Assembly: GCA_050262615.1 (NCBI GenBank)
Contig: JBLNEL010000329.1
Location: 3,610 to 67,609, forward strand
Direction of reading: 5' to 3'
DNA: 64,000 nt
Source of the DNA: JAUZPB01 sp050262615
Lineage (GTDB): Bacteria > Bacteroidota > Ignavibacteria > Ignavibacteriales > SURF-24
Part shown: piece by piece, positions 1 through 8,746 of the stretch
How the letters are laid out: each line of letters begins with the position of its first letter
Position numbering within the stretch: the stretch's first letter is position 1
Translations under genes and position numbers: made by a program
Notes under the pieces: model-generated
What the model saw: only the letters and a program-made list of their open reading frames with translations
Told to the model about the DNA's origin: nothing
The model's database searches: none

Positions 1-2
1 AT

Positions 3-422
3 TTCCTCAGAAAAATAAATAAAGATCTTCACAAGAATGTCAGCAAGATCCCGTATGAAGTAATGGAGATGCTGCAGAATCATGATTGGACAGGAAACGT
101 TCGTGAACTTGAAAATACGCTGCTTCAGGCTGTTGTTCTTGCAAAAGGAGATGTGCTTGAAAAAGAAAATATACTTATAAGAAGGACTAACAATTATGCA
201 AACTTAAACAATGCTTTTGAAAGGAGCAGATTAAGTCTTGCAGAGGTTGAAAAAGACCATATCAGGCTGGTACTTGAAAGTGTGAACTGGGATAAACAGG
301 AAGCCTGTAAGATACTTAATATAAGCAAGGCTACTATTTACAATAAAATTGAAAGCTACAGACTCTCTGAAAGAAAGGAAAACGTTGAAAGAAAAGAAAA
401 CCCTGTTGAGCAGGAAGTCTGA
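3..422 (+). CDS. Sigma-54-dependent NtrC-family regulator, C-terminal part (5' end outside window)
   Basis: The reading frame is open from the left edge of the window, so only the last 139 residues are seen. Visible are the end of an AAA+ sigma-54 interaction domain, with the WTGNVRELENTLLQAVVLA segment equivalent to the conserved W-P-GNVREL block, and a Fis-type helix-turn-helix (VNWDKQEACKILNISKATIYNKI). Proteins of this family activate sigma-54 promoters by ATP hydrolysis. The ATG at 63 lies inside the AAA+ domain and is not the true start. A clean terminator follows 28 nt after the stop. The family call is firm; the specific target cannot be known from this fragment. Confidence 0.9.
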   Translation, partial: FLRKINKDLHKNVSKIPYEVMEMLQNHDWTGNVRELENTLLQAVVLAKGDVLEKENILIRRTNNYANLNNAFERSRLSLAEVEKDHIRLVLESVNWDKQEACKILNISKATIYNKIESYRLSERKENVERKENPVEQEV

Positions 423-449
423 AAAAGAAGAGAGTATATTTACTTTAAG

Positions 450-475
450 CGGAGCCTAAAGGCTCCGTTTTTTTT
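450..475 (+). terminator. Rho-independent terminator
   Basis: Perfect 7-bp stem CGGAGCC / GGCTCCG with a TAAA loop, followed by eight T residues. It sits 28 nt downstream of the NtrC-type gene stop. Confidence 0.9.
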
Positions 476-803
476 ACCAGTATTAAAGTTATCGAATAAA
501 TCTAACTCATTAAATTTAATGCAATAAATTTCGTCAAATAGGCTTCTCCAAATAGACATCTCCAAATAGACTTCTCCAAATAGACTTCATCGAATCAACT
601 TCATTAAATCAATTCCTACGGGATATGTACCAGAAACATTTCAAACAGCGGAGATAATATAATAATTAGACTCACAGAGTTTAATATTTAGAATTAATCT
701 TCAGATAAAGTCTTTTGAGTTTCGAAAAAAGATGAAAATCAAATTTTGTTTGTCTGGCACCAGACTTGAAGACCTACATTAATAAAAAAAAGAAAGGAAT
801 TTT
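476..803. other. 328-bp intergenic region, AT-rich
   Basis: No plausible ORF. It holds the 14-bp repeat array at 534-617. The last 20 nt before the CheW-like gene contain a purine-rich ribosome-binding segment (AAAGAAAGGA). I see no clear promoter boxes. Confidence 0.5.
534..617. repeat. 14-bp tandem array, six copies
   Basis: Six head-to-tail 14-mers based on CCAAATAGACTTCT. The two inner copies are near-identical and the outer copies progressively diverged (for example TCGAATCAACTTCA and TTAAATCAATTCCT). The decay toward the edges suggests an old slippage-expanded array. It is non-coding and lies between a terminator and the CheW-like gene. Confidence 0.85.
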
Positions 804-1262
804 ATGGCAGTTTCAACTGATTTTATCGAAGAAGTGATGGGGCTAATAGTTTTTGAAATATCCGGCAAGGAATTTTCTGCAAGCATAAAGGACATATATA
901 CAGTTATTAAGCCCAACTACGATGAACAGCCCGGACTGCACTCCCCTTTTTATCCGCATCTTCTGATAAATAAGAAGAAAATACCAGTAATCAACCTTCA
1001 CAAATTTTTCGGATTAAAAGCAAAGGCAGAGACCGACGAGAGCAGAATACTTATTGTCGAATCCTCTTCAGGGCATTTCGGTTTTTATGTAGAGTCAGTA
1101 AAAGAGGTATTTACAATAAGCATGTATATAAGGGAGAAGCTTACATTCATCTCTTCAAGCAGCAGTATGTATTTGAAAGGAAAGATAAGATATAAGGAAA
1201 GAGTGCTCAACCTTCCTGATTTTGAAAAGATAGCGGGTGATCATCTTGTTATGGCTAACTAA
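804..1262 (+). CDS. CheW-like domain protein
   Basis: A 152-residue protein that is essentially one CheW-like domain, the SH3-like adaptor that links chemoreceptors to CheA kinase. Recognisable blocks are the opening strand LIVFEISGKEFSASI (about residues 14-28), the central VINLHKFFGL (about 65-74) and the ILIVESSSGHFGFYVESVKEVF segment (about 82-103), which match the usual V-x-NL and G-x-x-VD-x-V positions. The start is supported by AAAGAAAGGA just upstream. No che genes are next to it in the window, so its partners are unknown. It may be a stand-alone CheW used by a non-chemotaxis system. The multicopper oxidase gene follows after 38 nt, which could be co-transcription by chance. Confidence 0.8.
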   Translation: MAVSTDFIEEVMGLIVFEISGKEFSASIKDIYTVIKPNYDEQPGLHSPFYPHLLINKKKIPVINLHKFFGLKAKAETDESRILIVESSSGHFGFYVESVKEVFTISMYIREKLTFISSSSSMYLKGKIRYKERVLNLPDFEKIAGDHLVMAN

Positions 1263-1300
1263 ATTAAGCAGTGTTTGTCTATTACGGAGGAAAAACAAAA

Positions 1301-3520
1301 ATGAAAAGCAGAAGAGAATTTCTGAAGATTATAGGTCTAAGCGGTGCGGGTTTATTGATCCCGTGGGGAAGGGCCGGGAGAGTTTTTGGCCATACATTAT
1401 CAGATGGGGCCCTGAGGATAAATCCAAACAAACTTGATAAATATGCAGACAAGCTGCCGATTCCAGGCGTATATAAACCAAAGGTTATTGAGGAGAACGG
1501 CATAAAGATCGATTATTACGAGATCAAAGTCCAGGAGTGCAGGCAATGGCTGCACAAATATTTTGAAACAGAAGGAGAATCATATAAAGCCAATCTCTGG
1601 GGATATGGTCCTTTAGGCGGGCAGGTCTCATCACCGGCAGCGACGATAGAGGCCAGGAAAGGCAGGCCTGTAAGGGTAAGGTTTATAAATAAACTTGATC
1701 CCACGGTGTCTCATCCGCTGGAGAAGGCATTAGATAAGACTTTGACCGGAGCAGAGGATCCGGTTATTCACCGTACTGTTACGCATCTTCATGGTGCTGA
1801 AGTGCCTTCAGACAGTGATGGATGGATGATGAAAAGTTTTAATCCCGGGGAGGAATTTGTTTATAATTATCCAAACCTGCAGGAAGGTGCAACGCTGTGG
1901 TATCATGATCATGCAATGGGCATTACAAGGTTAAACACGCTGGCGGGTCTGGCCGGATTTTATCTCTTAAGAGATCCAAAGTATGAAGATGAATTCCTGG
2001 CAGGCGGAGTTATTAAGAATCCCGATTTTCTTAATCTTCCGAGGAACATTGGAGGTAAGGTCTATGAGATACCGCTTGCAATTCAGGACAGGCTATTGAC
2101 AGAAAAAGGTTTGATTGATTATCCGTTTGAAGAAGTAGGTCAGACGGAGCATCCAAACTGGGCGCCCGAATACTTTGGTAATATAATACTTGTAAACGGA
2201 AAGGCGTGGCCATATCTTGAAGTTGAGGCGCGGAAATACCGTTTCCGGGTTCTAAACGGATCAAACTCAAGAGTATACAATCTGAAGCTTTCAGAAAATC
2301 TTCCGATTTATCTTATAGGTACTGATGGAGGGTTTATACCTCAGCCGGTTAAAATAGAGTCGTTAATACTAATGCCAGGAGAGCGGGCAGATCTGATAGT
2401 AGATTTTACAGGAGTTACTCCAGGCACAAAGATTTTGCTTAATAATGATGCAAACGCTCCTTTTCCTGATGGTGATGCTACAGATGAGCACACAAGTCAG
2501 ATAATGCAATTCAGAGTAATTCCACATGATCTACTTTTTCCTGATACAAGTTCAATACCGGCGGCAATTGCAGGGTTAAGGGCATTTATACCATATGATC
2601 CCAAAACATCAAATTACAAAAAGAGGACATTTACATTAAATGAGCTTGAAGTAAACGGCACTCCGGTAATGGCAGTAGTAAACAATCGTGCATTTATGGA
2701 CTGTTTATCAGAGGACGAATCGCCTGAATTCGGTGCAACCGAGATCTGGGAGTTTGTTAATATGACAATGGATGCTCATCCGATACATCTGCACTGTGTT
2801 CAGTTCAATCTTTTAAACAGGCAGGCATTTAATAGTGATGAAATGACCGGATATCCGGCAGAATTCTACAAAAACGGGCAGAACGGTCTGGAACTTGAAA
2901 ATGGTCTGCACAGGCCGACAAGAAAACCGGTTTCAGTTCCAATAGAGCCATATCTTACAGGTGAGCCTATATTGCCGAAGCCTGAGGAAAGATGCTGGAA
3001 GGACACTATAATAATGTATCCGGGTGAGGTTACCAGGATACTTGTAGATTTCAGTGTAAGATTTAAGCCGACAAGTCCGGATGGATATGAAAGGTATGTT
3101 TATCATTGTCACATACTCGATCATGAAGACAATGAGATGGTGCGTCCGCTTGTAATAAGAGTGCCCGGGACGAAGTTCGATGATATGGCGCATATGAAAG
3201 GCAATTACACATCAGTTGCTTCAGGCGGGACTATGCCGGCGTCGGCGATGCTTATGCAAAATTATCCAAATCCATTTAATCCATCTACAGAGATATCCTT
3301 CAGGCTAGACAGGGTGGAGGATGTAGAACTAAAGGTTTACAGTATTAACGGTCAGGAGGTTTGCACACTTATTGAAGGAGGAACATACCAGGCAGGAGAA
3401 CACAAAGTAAAGTGGAATGGGAAAACCGGTCATGGAGCCTCTGCAGCAAGCGGCACATATATCTGCAGATTAAAGACAAGCAGTTTCAGTCAGTCAATAA
3501 AAATGAATCTTATCAGGTAG
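1301..3520 (+). CDS. Multicopper oxidase with Tat signal and T9SS C-terminal domain
   Basis: 739 residues from the ATG at 1301, chosen because ACGGAGGAAAA precedes it; the frame is open upstream to a GTG at 1271. The N-terminus MKSRREFLKIIGLSGAG is a twin-arginine signal. All four copper-binding blocks are present: HLHG at about 162-165, HDH at about 202-204, HPIHLH at about 493-498 and HCHILDHEDNEM at about 602-613. The last contains the type-1 Cys and the axial Met, so the enzyme should be active. The C-terminus, from about residue 654, begins NYPNPFNPSTEISF, a type A T9SS sorting domain. Oxidation of a metal ion or phenolic substrate is typical of the family; the actual substrate is not determinable. 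It probably folds with copper before Tat export and is then sorted to the cell surface. Confidence 0.92.
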   Translation: MKSRREFLKIIGLSGAGLLIPWGRAGRVFGHTLSDGALRINPNKLDKYADKLPIPGVYKPKVIEENGIKIDYYEIKVQECRQWLHKYFETEGESYKANLWGYGPLGGQVSSPAATIEARKGRPVRVRFINKLDPTVSHPLEKALDKTLTGAEDPVIHRTVTHLHGAEVPSDSDGWMMKSFNPGEEFVYNYPNLQEGATLWYHDHAMGITRLNTLAGLAGFYLLRDPKYEDEFLAGGVIKNPDFLNLPRNIGGKVYEIPLAIQDRLLTEKGLIDYPFEEVGQTEHPNWAPEYFGNIILVNGKAWPYLEVEARKYRFRVLNGSNSRVYNLKLSENLPIYLIGTDGGFIPQPVKIESLILMPGERADLIVDFTGVTPGTKILLNNDANAPFPDGDATDEHTSQIMQFRVIPHDLLFPDTSSIPAAIAGLRAFIPYDPKTSNYKKRTFTLNELEVNGTPVMAVVNNRAFMDCLSEDESPEFGATEIWEFVNMTMDAHPIHLHCVQFNLLNRQAFNSDEMTGYPAEFYKNGQNGLELENGLHRPTRKPVSVPIEPYLTGEPILPKPEERCWKDTIIMYPGEVTRILVDFSVRFKPTSPDGYERYVYHCHILDHEDNEMVRPLVIRVPGTKFDDMAHMKGNYTSVASGGTMPASAMLMQNYPNPFNPSTEISFRLDRVEDVELKVYSINGQEVCTLIEGGTYQAGEHKVKWNGKTGHGASAASGTYICRLKTSSFSQSIKMNLIR

Positions 3521-3580
3521 CTGAATTATTCAGGGATCCTGTTAAAAATAATCCAATTTCATTTACCTTCACAGATAAAA

Positions 3581-3614
3581 AAAAGTCCCGCATTTATTTT
3601 TGCGGGACTTTTCT
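3581..3614 (+). terminator. Rho-independent terminator (bidirectional type)
   Basis: A 12-bp stem AAAAGTCCCGCA / TGCGGGACTTTT with an 8-nt loop, flanked by A-runs on the left and T-runs on the right. It therefore works on paper for the multicopper oxidase (+) and for the convergent M48 gene (-). Confidence 0.88.
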
Positions 3615-3623
3615 ATTCAATTT

Positions 3624-3671
3624 AGCTGGTTATCAGCTCAGCTGGTTATCAGCTCAGCTGGTTATCAGCTC
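3624..3671. repeat. 16-bp tandem array, three perfect copies
   Basis: Three identical copies of AGCTGGTTATCAGCTC. The array overlaps the last codons and the stop of the M48 protease gene on the minus strand (stop at 3665-3667). Perfect identity implies a recent expansion. Confidence 0.9.
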
Positions 3672-4477
3672 GATTTCCTGTAATACTTCATAGCTTCAGG
3701 CAGTTCATCCTTGATTTTATTTATTCTTGTCTGGTCAGACGGGTGAGTGCTTAAGAATTCCGGGGGGGCACCTTTTGACTGTGCTGCCATTTTCTGCCAG
3801 AAGCCTACGGCGCTATTTGGATCATAGCCAGCCATAGACATAAATATAAGGCCTAAGCGGTCGGCTTCACTTTCCTGAGTACGGCTAAAAGGAAGAAGTA
3901 CTCCAACCTGTGCGCCTAAGCCGAAGGCTGCCATGTAGAGCTGTTGAGTAGCCTGAGGTTTTGTTTTAATAGCTTCCTGAAGAGCGATGCCGCCCAGCTG
4001 TGCCAGAAGTCCCTGGCTCATTCTCTCGTCGCCATGTTTTGCAACTGCATGTGATATTTCATGTCCCATTACCACAGCAAGGCTTGCCTCGTCGCTTGCA
4101 AGCGGCAGTATTCCCGAATAAACGACTACTTTACCTCCAGGCATGCACCAGGCGTTTACCTGCGGGTCCTCTACAAGGTTAAATTCCCACTGATAGCCTT
4201 TTAATTCATCTGAAAGGTTATTCTGAGCAAAATACTGTTCAACGGCTTTTTGTATTTTAGATCCGACACGTTTTACCATTTGTGCCTGATCGGTGCCGGT
4301 TACTACTTTGTGGCTTTTAATAAAGTCGCCATACTGCTGAAAGCTCATCGATAGCATTTGAGAATTAGGAACCAGATCCAACTGTCTTCTTCCTGTTAAA
4401 GGTACGGTACTGCATTCAACAAGAATTAGTGAAAACAGTAAAACTACCGGGTACAGCAGATATCTTGAAATTTTCAT
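3665..4477 (-). CDS. M48-family zinc metallopeptidase, probable lipoprotein
   Basis: 270 residues from the ATG at 4477; AGAGGAAAA lies 6-8 nt upstream. An in-frame GTG two codons earlier is less well spaced. The zinc motif HEISH is at about 139-143, and ESEAD at about 203-207 supplies the third ligand. The N-terminus is hydrophobic and ends in VEC-STVPLTGRRQL. The CxTVPxTGRRQL pattern is typical of periplasmic M48 lipoproteins of the BepA/YcaL type, although Glu before the Cys is an unusual lipobox. The likely role is envelope protein quality control. The gene is convergent with the multicopper oxidase and its stop codon lies inside the 16-bp repeat array. Confidence 0.88.
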   Translation of the reverse strand: MKISRYLLYPVVLLFSLILVECSTVPLTGRRQLDLVPNSQMLSMSFQQYGDFIKSHKVVTGTDQAQMVKRVGSKIQKAVEQYFAQNNLSDELKGYQWEFNLVEDPQVNAWCMPGGKVVVYSGILPLASDEASLAVVMGHEISHAVAKHGDERMSQGLLAQLGGIALQEAIKTKPQATQQLYMAAFGLGAQVGVLLPFSRTQESEADRLGLIFMSMAGYDPNSAVGFWQKMAAQSKGAPPEFLSTHPSDQTRINKIKDELPEAMKYYRKSS

Positions 4478-4614
4478 AATCACTTTTCCTCTTTATTGCT
4501 GTTATGTGAATATAAGTAAGAATTTGCGGAATTTTTGTACTATCTCTTTAAAACAAACTAACAAGGAAAAAAGTTAATTTCAATTCTGAAAATTTACAAA
4601 TAAAAAAGGATTGT

Positions 4615-6255
4615 TTAATCCTGATTTTGAATATAATTTGAATTTTGAGTATAGTTTGGATTTTGGATATAATTTGCAGGGAGGTAATTTAATGACAAAT
4701 TATAATAGTTATTTAACTGACGGTCAATCCAGTTTTTATCTTTTTTCAGTTCCCGGGCCATAATTTCAGCCACTTTCGGGGCCATTTTAAGGCCAAGCTG
4801 TACATTTAAGAAGAGAATGCGTCTGCGTCTAGCCAGAAAGTCTTCAATATTTCTAGCCATTTCATGTCTTACAGTCCAGAGTACTTCGCCGGCAAAAATG
4901 CCGGAAGAGGGGTAAAGTTCTTCAGAGAGTGCGCTGTTTTGTTTAATAAGTTCTTCAATTTCACGGGAATCAGAGCCATAGTCTTTAAGGTAGGGGTGAA
5001 GTTCAGTATCGGAATGGCTATCGTTTTGGCTGCAATAGCCATGAATCTGCATATTCTTAGTAGTGGACTGTACAAATTTAAGTCCAGCAAGTTCAATTGC
5101 AGTATTTACTGTATCCTCAGCCATTTTTCTATAAGTAGTCCATTTCCCACCTGCAACGGTCAGGAGGTTAGATTGTGATACTTCTATTTTATAATCTCTT
5201 GAGAGGCTGGCAGTAGACTTAGCGTTAAGGTCATTAATTAAGGGTCTAATACCGGCAAAAATGCTTAAAACGTCATTAATTTCAGGTTTTTTTGTCAGGT
5301 ATCTTGAAATATGGGACAAAAGGAAAGTTATTTCCTCTTCTTTTGCCAGAGGTTCAAGTGAAGGTGTTTTGACCGGTGTATCTGTTGTACCAATAAGGAC
5401 ATGTTCTTTCCAGGGGATAGCAAAAAGTACCCGTCCGTCGTCAGTCTGAGGGATTAAAACAGCTGTTTTACCGGGCAGAAAGCTTTTATTTAAGACTATA
5501 TGTACGCCCTGACTGGGTTTGATAATGTTTTCAGAATCAGTCCTGTCGATCTTTCTAAGGTTATCAGAGAAGATGCCGGTTGCATTAATAACGACCTTAG
5601 CCTTTAACTTATATTCTCTCAAGGTTTCCAGATCAACGGCAGTCACACCTTTTACCTTTCCGTTTTCTTTAATAAGGTCATCTGCCTTAAAATAGTTAAT
5701 TATTCCTGCGCCAGATTCAGCTGCAGTCTGAGCCAGGTTGATCAAGAGTCTTGAATCATCGAACTGTGCGTCATGGTAAATAACGCCTCCTCTTAAGTGT
5801 TTTGGTTCAATTGTGGGCACAAGTATGAGCATCTGTTTTCTGGATATCCACTTTGATCGTCCGATCCTTCTTCTTCCTGCGAGCATATCGTAGAGTTTTA
5901 ATCCTGCGCCGTAGTAAGAATTTCCCCAGATATCATAGCCGGGGACTACAAAAGCGATACTTCTGACAAGGTGGGGTGCGTTCTTAATGAGGTTTCCCCG
6001 TTCCTTTAATGCTTCATAAACCAAAGAGACATTTCTCTGCTGAAGATATCTTACTCCCCCATGTATAAGTTTTGTACTCCGGCTTGAAGTGCCTTTTCCA
6101 AAATCATTTTGTTCAATAAGCAGTGTGCTGTAGCCTCTTGAAGAAGCATCGACAGCAATACCTACTCCGGTAGCTCCCCCGCCAACAATTAAGAAGTCCC
6201 AAATTTCTCCCGGGTCTTCCAGGCGGGAGATCATTTGATCTCTGTTCATATTCAT
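4615..6255 (-). CDS. glpD: Glycerol-3-phosphate dehydrogenase (FAD-dependent)
   Basis: 546 residues. An N-terminal FAD-binding Rossmann motif VGGGATGVGIAVDA (about 24-37) is followed by TSSRSTKLIHGGVRYL, the signature of the GlpD/GlpA family. Central and C-terminal blocks (HDAQFDDSRLL, GIRPL, AGGKWTTYRKMAED) and the helical cap complete a full-length enzyme. It oxidises sn-glycerol-3-phosphate to dihydroxyacetone phosphate and passes electrons to quinones at the membrane. No glpF or glpK is adjacent. The last 24 residues are a low-complexity tail of six-residue repeats (NYIQNP, NYTQNS, NYIQNQ) encoded by an 18-bp DNA repeat. The tail is probably dispensable. Confidence 0.93.
   Translation of the reverse strand: MNMNRDQMISRLEDPGEIWDFLIVGGGATGVGIAVDASSRGYSTLLIEQNDFGKGTSSRSTKLIHGGVRYLQQRNVSLVYEALKERGNLIKNAPHLVRSIAFVVPGYDIWGNSYYGAGLKLYDMLAGRRRIGRSKWISRKQMLILVPTIEPKHLRGGVIYHDAQFDDSRLLINLAQTAAESGAGIINYFKADDLIKENGKVKGVTAVDLETLREYKLKAKVVINATGIFSDNLRKIDRTDSENIIKPSQGVHIVLNKSFLPGKTAVLIPQTDDGRVLFAIPWKEHVLIGTTDTPVKTPSLEPLAKEEEITFLLSHISRYLTKKPEINDVLSIFAGIRPLINDLNAKSTASLSRDYKIEVSQSNLLTVAGGKWTTYRKMAEDTVNTAIELAGLKFVQSTTKNMQIHGYCSQNDSHSDTELHPYLKDYGSDSREIEELIKQNSALSEELYPSSGIFAGEVLWTVRHEMARNIEDFLARRRRILFLNVQLGLKMAPKVAEIMARELKKDKNWIDRQLNNYYNLSLNYLPANYIQNPNYTQNSNYIQNQD
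4623..4676 (-). repeat. 18-bp tandem array forming the GlpD C-terminal tail
   Basis: Three 18-bp units (plus-strand form GATTTTGAATATAATTTG with a few changes). The unit is a multiple of three, so it encodes in-frame hexapeptides at the end of glpD. It resembles the intergenic arrays but falls in coding sequence. Confidence 0.8.
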
Positions 6256-6454
6256 TATTTTATTTTACATTTTCGGGATATGATTCTTTACTAAACAAAA
6301 TTGTTTTTATTATAATTTCACACATTTAAGGAGTCTGTATTTATCAGGCCGGCTGATCAGTAATAGTCATCAGTTAATTAATAAATATTCTAAGGAATTT
6401 TAAGTGCAATTTTCTTAACTTTTGCCCCAGTTAAAATTTCAAAGGAAAGGTTGA

Positions 6455-8245
6455 ATGAAAATGAATTTCAGAAGCTTCAGGCCGGTGTCCGGTTTTCTAT
6501 ATCTAAGTATTTATTTACTGTTTTTTACAGTTTTAAGTGCGCAGACAGTAAAATTAAGAGTAATAGAGACAAGTGACGTTCATGGTGCAGTGTTTCCGTA
6601 TGACTTCAAAAATGATAAAAAAGCCGCAACCTCACTCTCACAGGTTTATTCTTATGTTCAGAAGGAAAGAAGCAAAAAAGATCAGGAAGTAATACTGCTT
6701 GACAACGGAGATATACTTCAGGGTCAGCCGGTAGTCTATTATTATAATTTTGAGAAGACGAATGTCAGGCACATACTCTCCGAGGTGATGAACTTTATGA
6801 ACTATGATGCTGCAACTATTGGTAATCACGATATTGAAGCAGGTCATCCTGTTTATGACCGTATAAATAAAGAATTCAAGTTTCCCTGGCTTGCAGCAAA
6901 TTCAATAAATAAAAAAACAGGGAAGCCATATTTCAAGCCATACAAAATAATTAATAAAAAAGGGGTTAAAATAGCTGTCTTAGGGCTGATCACTCCTGCA
7001 ATACCGAACTGGCTGCCGGAGAAGATATGGCAGGGAATTGAATTTGAAGATATGATAGAGTCAGCAAAAAAGTGGGTTAAGACAATAAAGGAAAAAGAGA
7101 GAGCAGATCTTATAATCGGGCTTTTCCACTCGGGGGTTGAATATGAATACAACAATCAGACAGCAGACATGCCGAGGAATGAAAATGCATCAAGGCTTGT
7201 AGCAGAGCGTGTACCTGGTTTTGATATTGTTTTTACAGGGCATGATCACAAGATATGGAATATGAGCCTGAAGAATTCTGAAGGAAAGGAAGTTATTCTC
7301 TGCGGTCCTACAAGTGATGCCAGGACAGTTGCTTCGGTTGAAGTTAATCTTGATTATAACAAGAAGAGTCATCAGTGGGATAAAAAACTTAAGAGTGAGA
7401 GTGTTGAAATAAAGGATTACGAGCCGGACAGTTCATTTATGAAAAAGTTCACTCCTTCAATGAACGAGGTAAAGAGTTATGTTTCAAAGCCCATAGGAGT
7501 TTTTACAGAAGCCATATCAACCAGAGAGTCACTTTTTGGAAATTCAGCTTTTATGGACATTATTCAATCGATACAGTTAGAACTTACCGGTGCTGATGTT
7601 TCATTTGCTGCGCCGCTTTCATTTGATACGAAAATAGACAAAGGTACTATTTATGTAAGGGACATGTTCAAGCTTTATAAATTTGAAAATCTTCTTTATA
7701 CGATGACGCTAACAGGTCAGGAGATAAAGGATTTTCTGGAGCATTCATATTCACTCTGGTTTAATCAGATGAAAAATGAGAATGATCATCTTATCAATTT
7801 TAAGCTTGATAGTAACGGCAATCCCCTTCAGAACCAGCGGGATGGAAATTATGAATTGAAAGCCCAGTATTATAATTTCGACTGTGCTGCAGGTATAAAC
7901 TATACGGTAGATGTTTCAAAGCCTTCAGGCAGCAGAATAAATATAATATCAATGTCAGATGGAAAGCCATTTGATCTTTCAAAAAACTATAAAGCTGCTG
8001 TAAACTCATACCGGGGCAATGGAGGCGGAGGACATTTAACTGAAGGGGCAAAGATAAACAAGGATGAACTTGCTTCAAGGGTTGTTAATTCAACTGAAAA
8101 AGACCTGCGCTATTTCCTGATGAAGTGGATTGAAAACAGCAAAACTGTAACGCCGAAAGCTTTGGGCAACTGGAAAGTTATTCCGGAGGAGTGGTGGAAA
8201 GATGCAAAGGAAAGAGACTATAGACTTCTTTACGGAAAGAAATAG
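6455..8245 (+). CDS. Secreted 5'-nucleotidase / 2',3'-cyclic phosphodiesterase family protein
   Basis: 596 residues with a signal peptide (hydrophobic 13-27, then LSAQ). The N-terminal calcineurin-like phosphoesterase domain has every metal motif: TSDVHG (39-44), NGD (84-86), GNHD (123-126), H225 and GHDH (262-265). The C-terminal half has the 5'-nucleotidase C domain, with NSAFMD and the YRGNGGGGH segment near 505-515 that contacts the nucleotide base. The layout matches the UshA/CpdB family that strips phosphate from extracellular nucleotides; the G-G-G-G-H form is more like the CpdB side. AAAGGAAAGG supports the start. No operon partner is close by. A hairpin terminator follows. Confidence 0.9.
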   Translation: MKMNFRSFRPVSGFLYLSIYLLFFTVLSAQTVKLRVIETSDVHGAVFPYDFKNDKKAATSLSQVYSYVQKERSKKDQEVILLDNGDILQGQPVVYYYNFEKTNVRHILSEVMNFMNYDAATIGNHDIEAGHPVYDRINKEFKFPWLAANSINKKTGKPYFKPYKIINKKGVKIAVLGLITPAIPNWLPEKIWQGIEFEDMIESAKKWVKTIKEKERADLIIGLFHSGVEYEYNNQTADMPRNENASRLVAERVPGFDIVFTGHDHKIWNMSLKNSEGKEVILCGPTSDARTVASVEVNLDYNKKSHQWDKKLKSESVEIKDYEPDSSFMKKFTPSMNEVKSYVSKPIGVFTEAISTRESLFGNSAFMDIIQSIQLELTGADVSFAAPLSFDTKIDKGTIYVRDMFKLYKFENLLYTMTLTGQEIKDFLEHSYSLWFNQMKNENDHLINFKLDSNGNPLQNQRDGNYELKAQYYNFDCAAGINYTVDVSKPSGSRINIISMSDGKPFDLSKNYKAAVNSYRGNGGGGHLTEGAKINKDELASRVVNSTEKDLRYFLMKWIENSKTVTPKALGNWKVIPEEWWKDAKERDYRLLYGKK

Positions 8246-8303
8246 TACAATTTATAATTGAAATTATCTTAAAAACAGATAATTAAATTTAATAATAATT
8301 ATC

Positions 8304-8357
8304 AGCAGGGGCTTAAAAAAGCGAAAAAACAAGCTTTTATCTAGTCCCTGCTTTTTA
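8304..8357 (+). terminator. Rho-independent terminator after the nucleotidase gene
   Basis: Outer stem AGCAGGG / CCCTGCT with an A-rich left side, a second AAAAGC-type stem inside, and five T residues after the right arm. It is 59 nt after the stop codon. Confidence 0.7.
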
Positions 8358-8510
8358 CTTTCCGGATTTAATATAAGCTGTAGCATTGGTAAAACGGGTT
8401 GTTTTCAGGGTCCTGTATCCTTTCAGAAGCCTGCAGTTATCCCCAATAATTTCTCCCCTATTTACTCCTTGAATTATATGTGAACATTTATAACTTTTAA
8501 TTAATAAGGT

Positions 8511-8696
8511 AATTTATGCAGGCATGGTATACATCTTCCAAAGGATTTGAAAAAGTAAAAAAATAGAGACAGAGAGGGGCATGCGCTCAGAATATATGTG
8601 TGTGTGTATGCGGCATACTCCTCTCTGTCTCATATTTAAACATGTGTGTGTGTCAGAAAAATTCTTTGAAGATATGTATACCATTTGGTGTAAATT
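8511..8696. repeat. 186-bp two-tier imperfect palindrome (MITE-like or structured RNA)
   Basis: Outer arms: 8511-8550 contains ATGGTATACAT, which pairs with ATGTATACCAT at 8674-8684 apart from small bulges. The pairing continues into CTTC..AAAGGATTT against AAATTCTTTGAAG. Inner arms: GAGACAGAGAGG at 8566-8577 is a perfect 12-bp complement of 8620-8631. The inner loop and right shoulder contain (TG)n runs. The element fills most of the 501-bp gap between the nucleotidase and the Thr/Gly-repeat gene. It is either a non-autonomous mobile element or a long RNA hairpin. No clear target-site duplication is seen. Confidence 0.6.
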
Positions 8697-8746
8697 AAAT
8701 TAGGAAAAATCAAGACGGGATTCGATAACTAAGTAAAGGGTATACT

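Noticed and set aside
534..617. Tandem arrays as CRISPR
   Set aside because: Units are contiguous with no spacers, far too short, and no cas genes are present.
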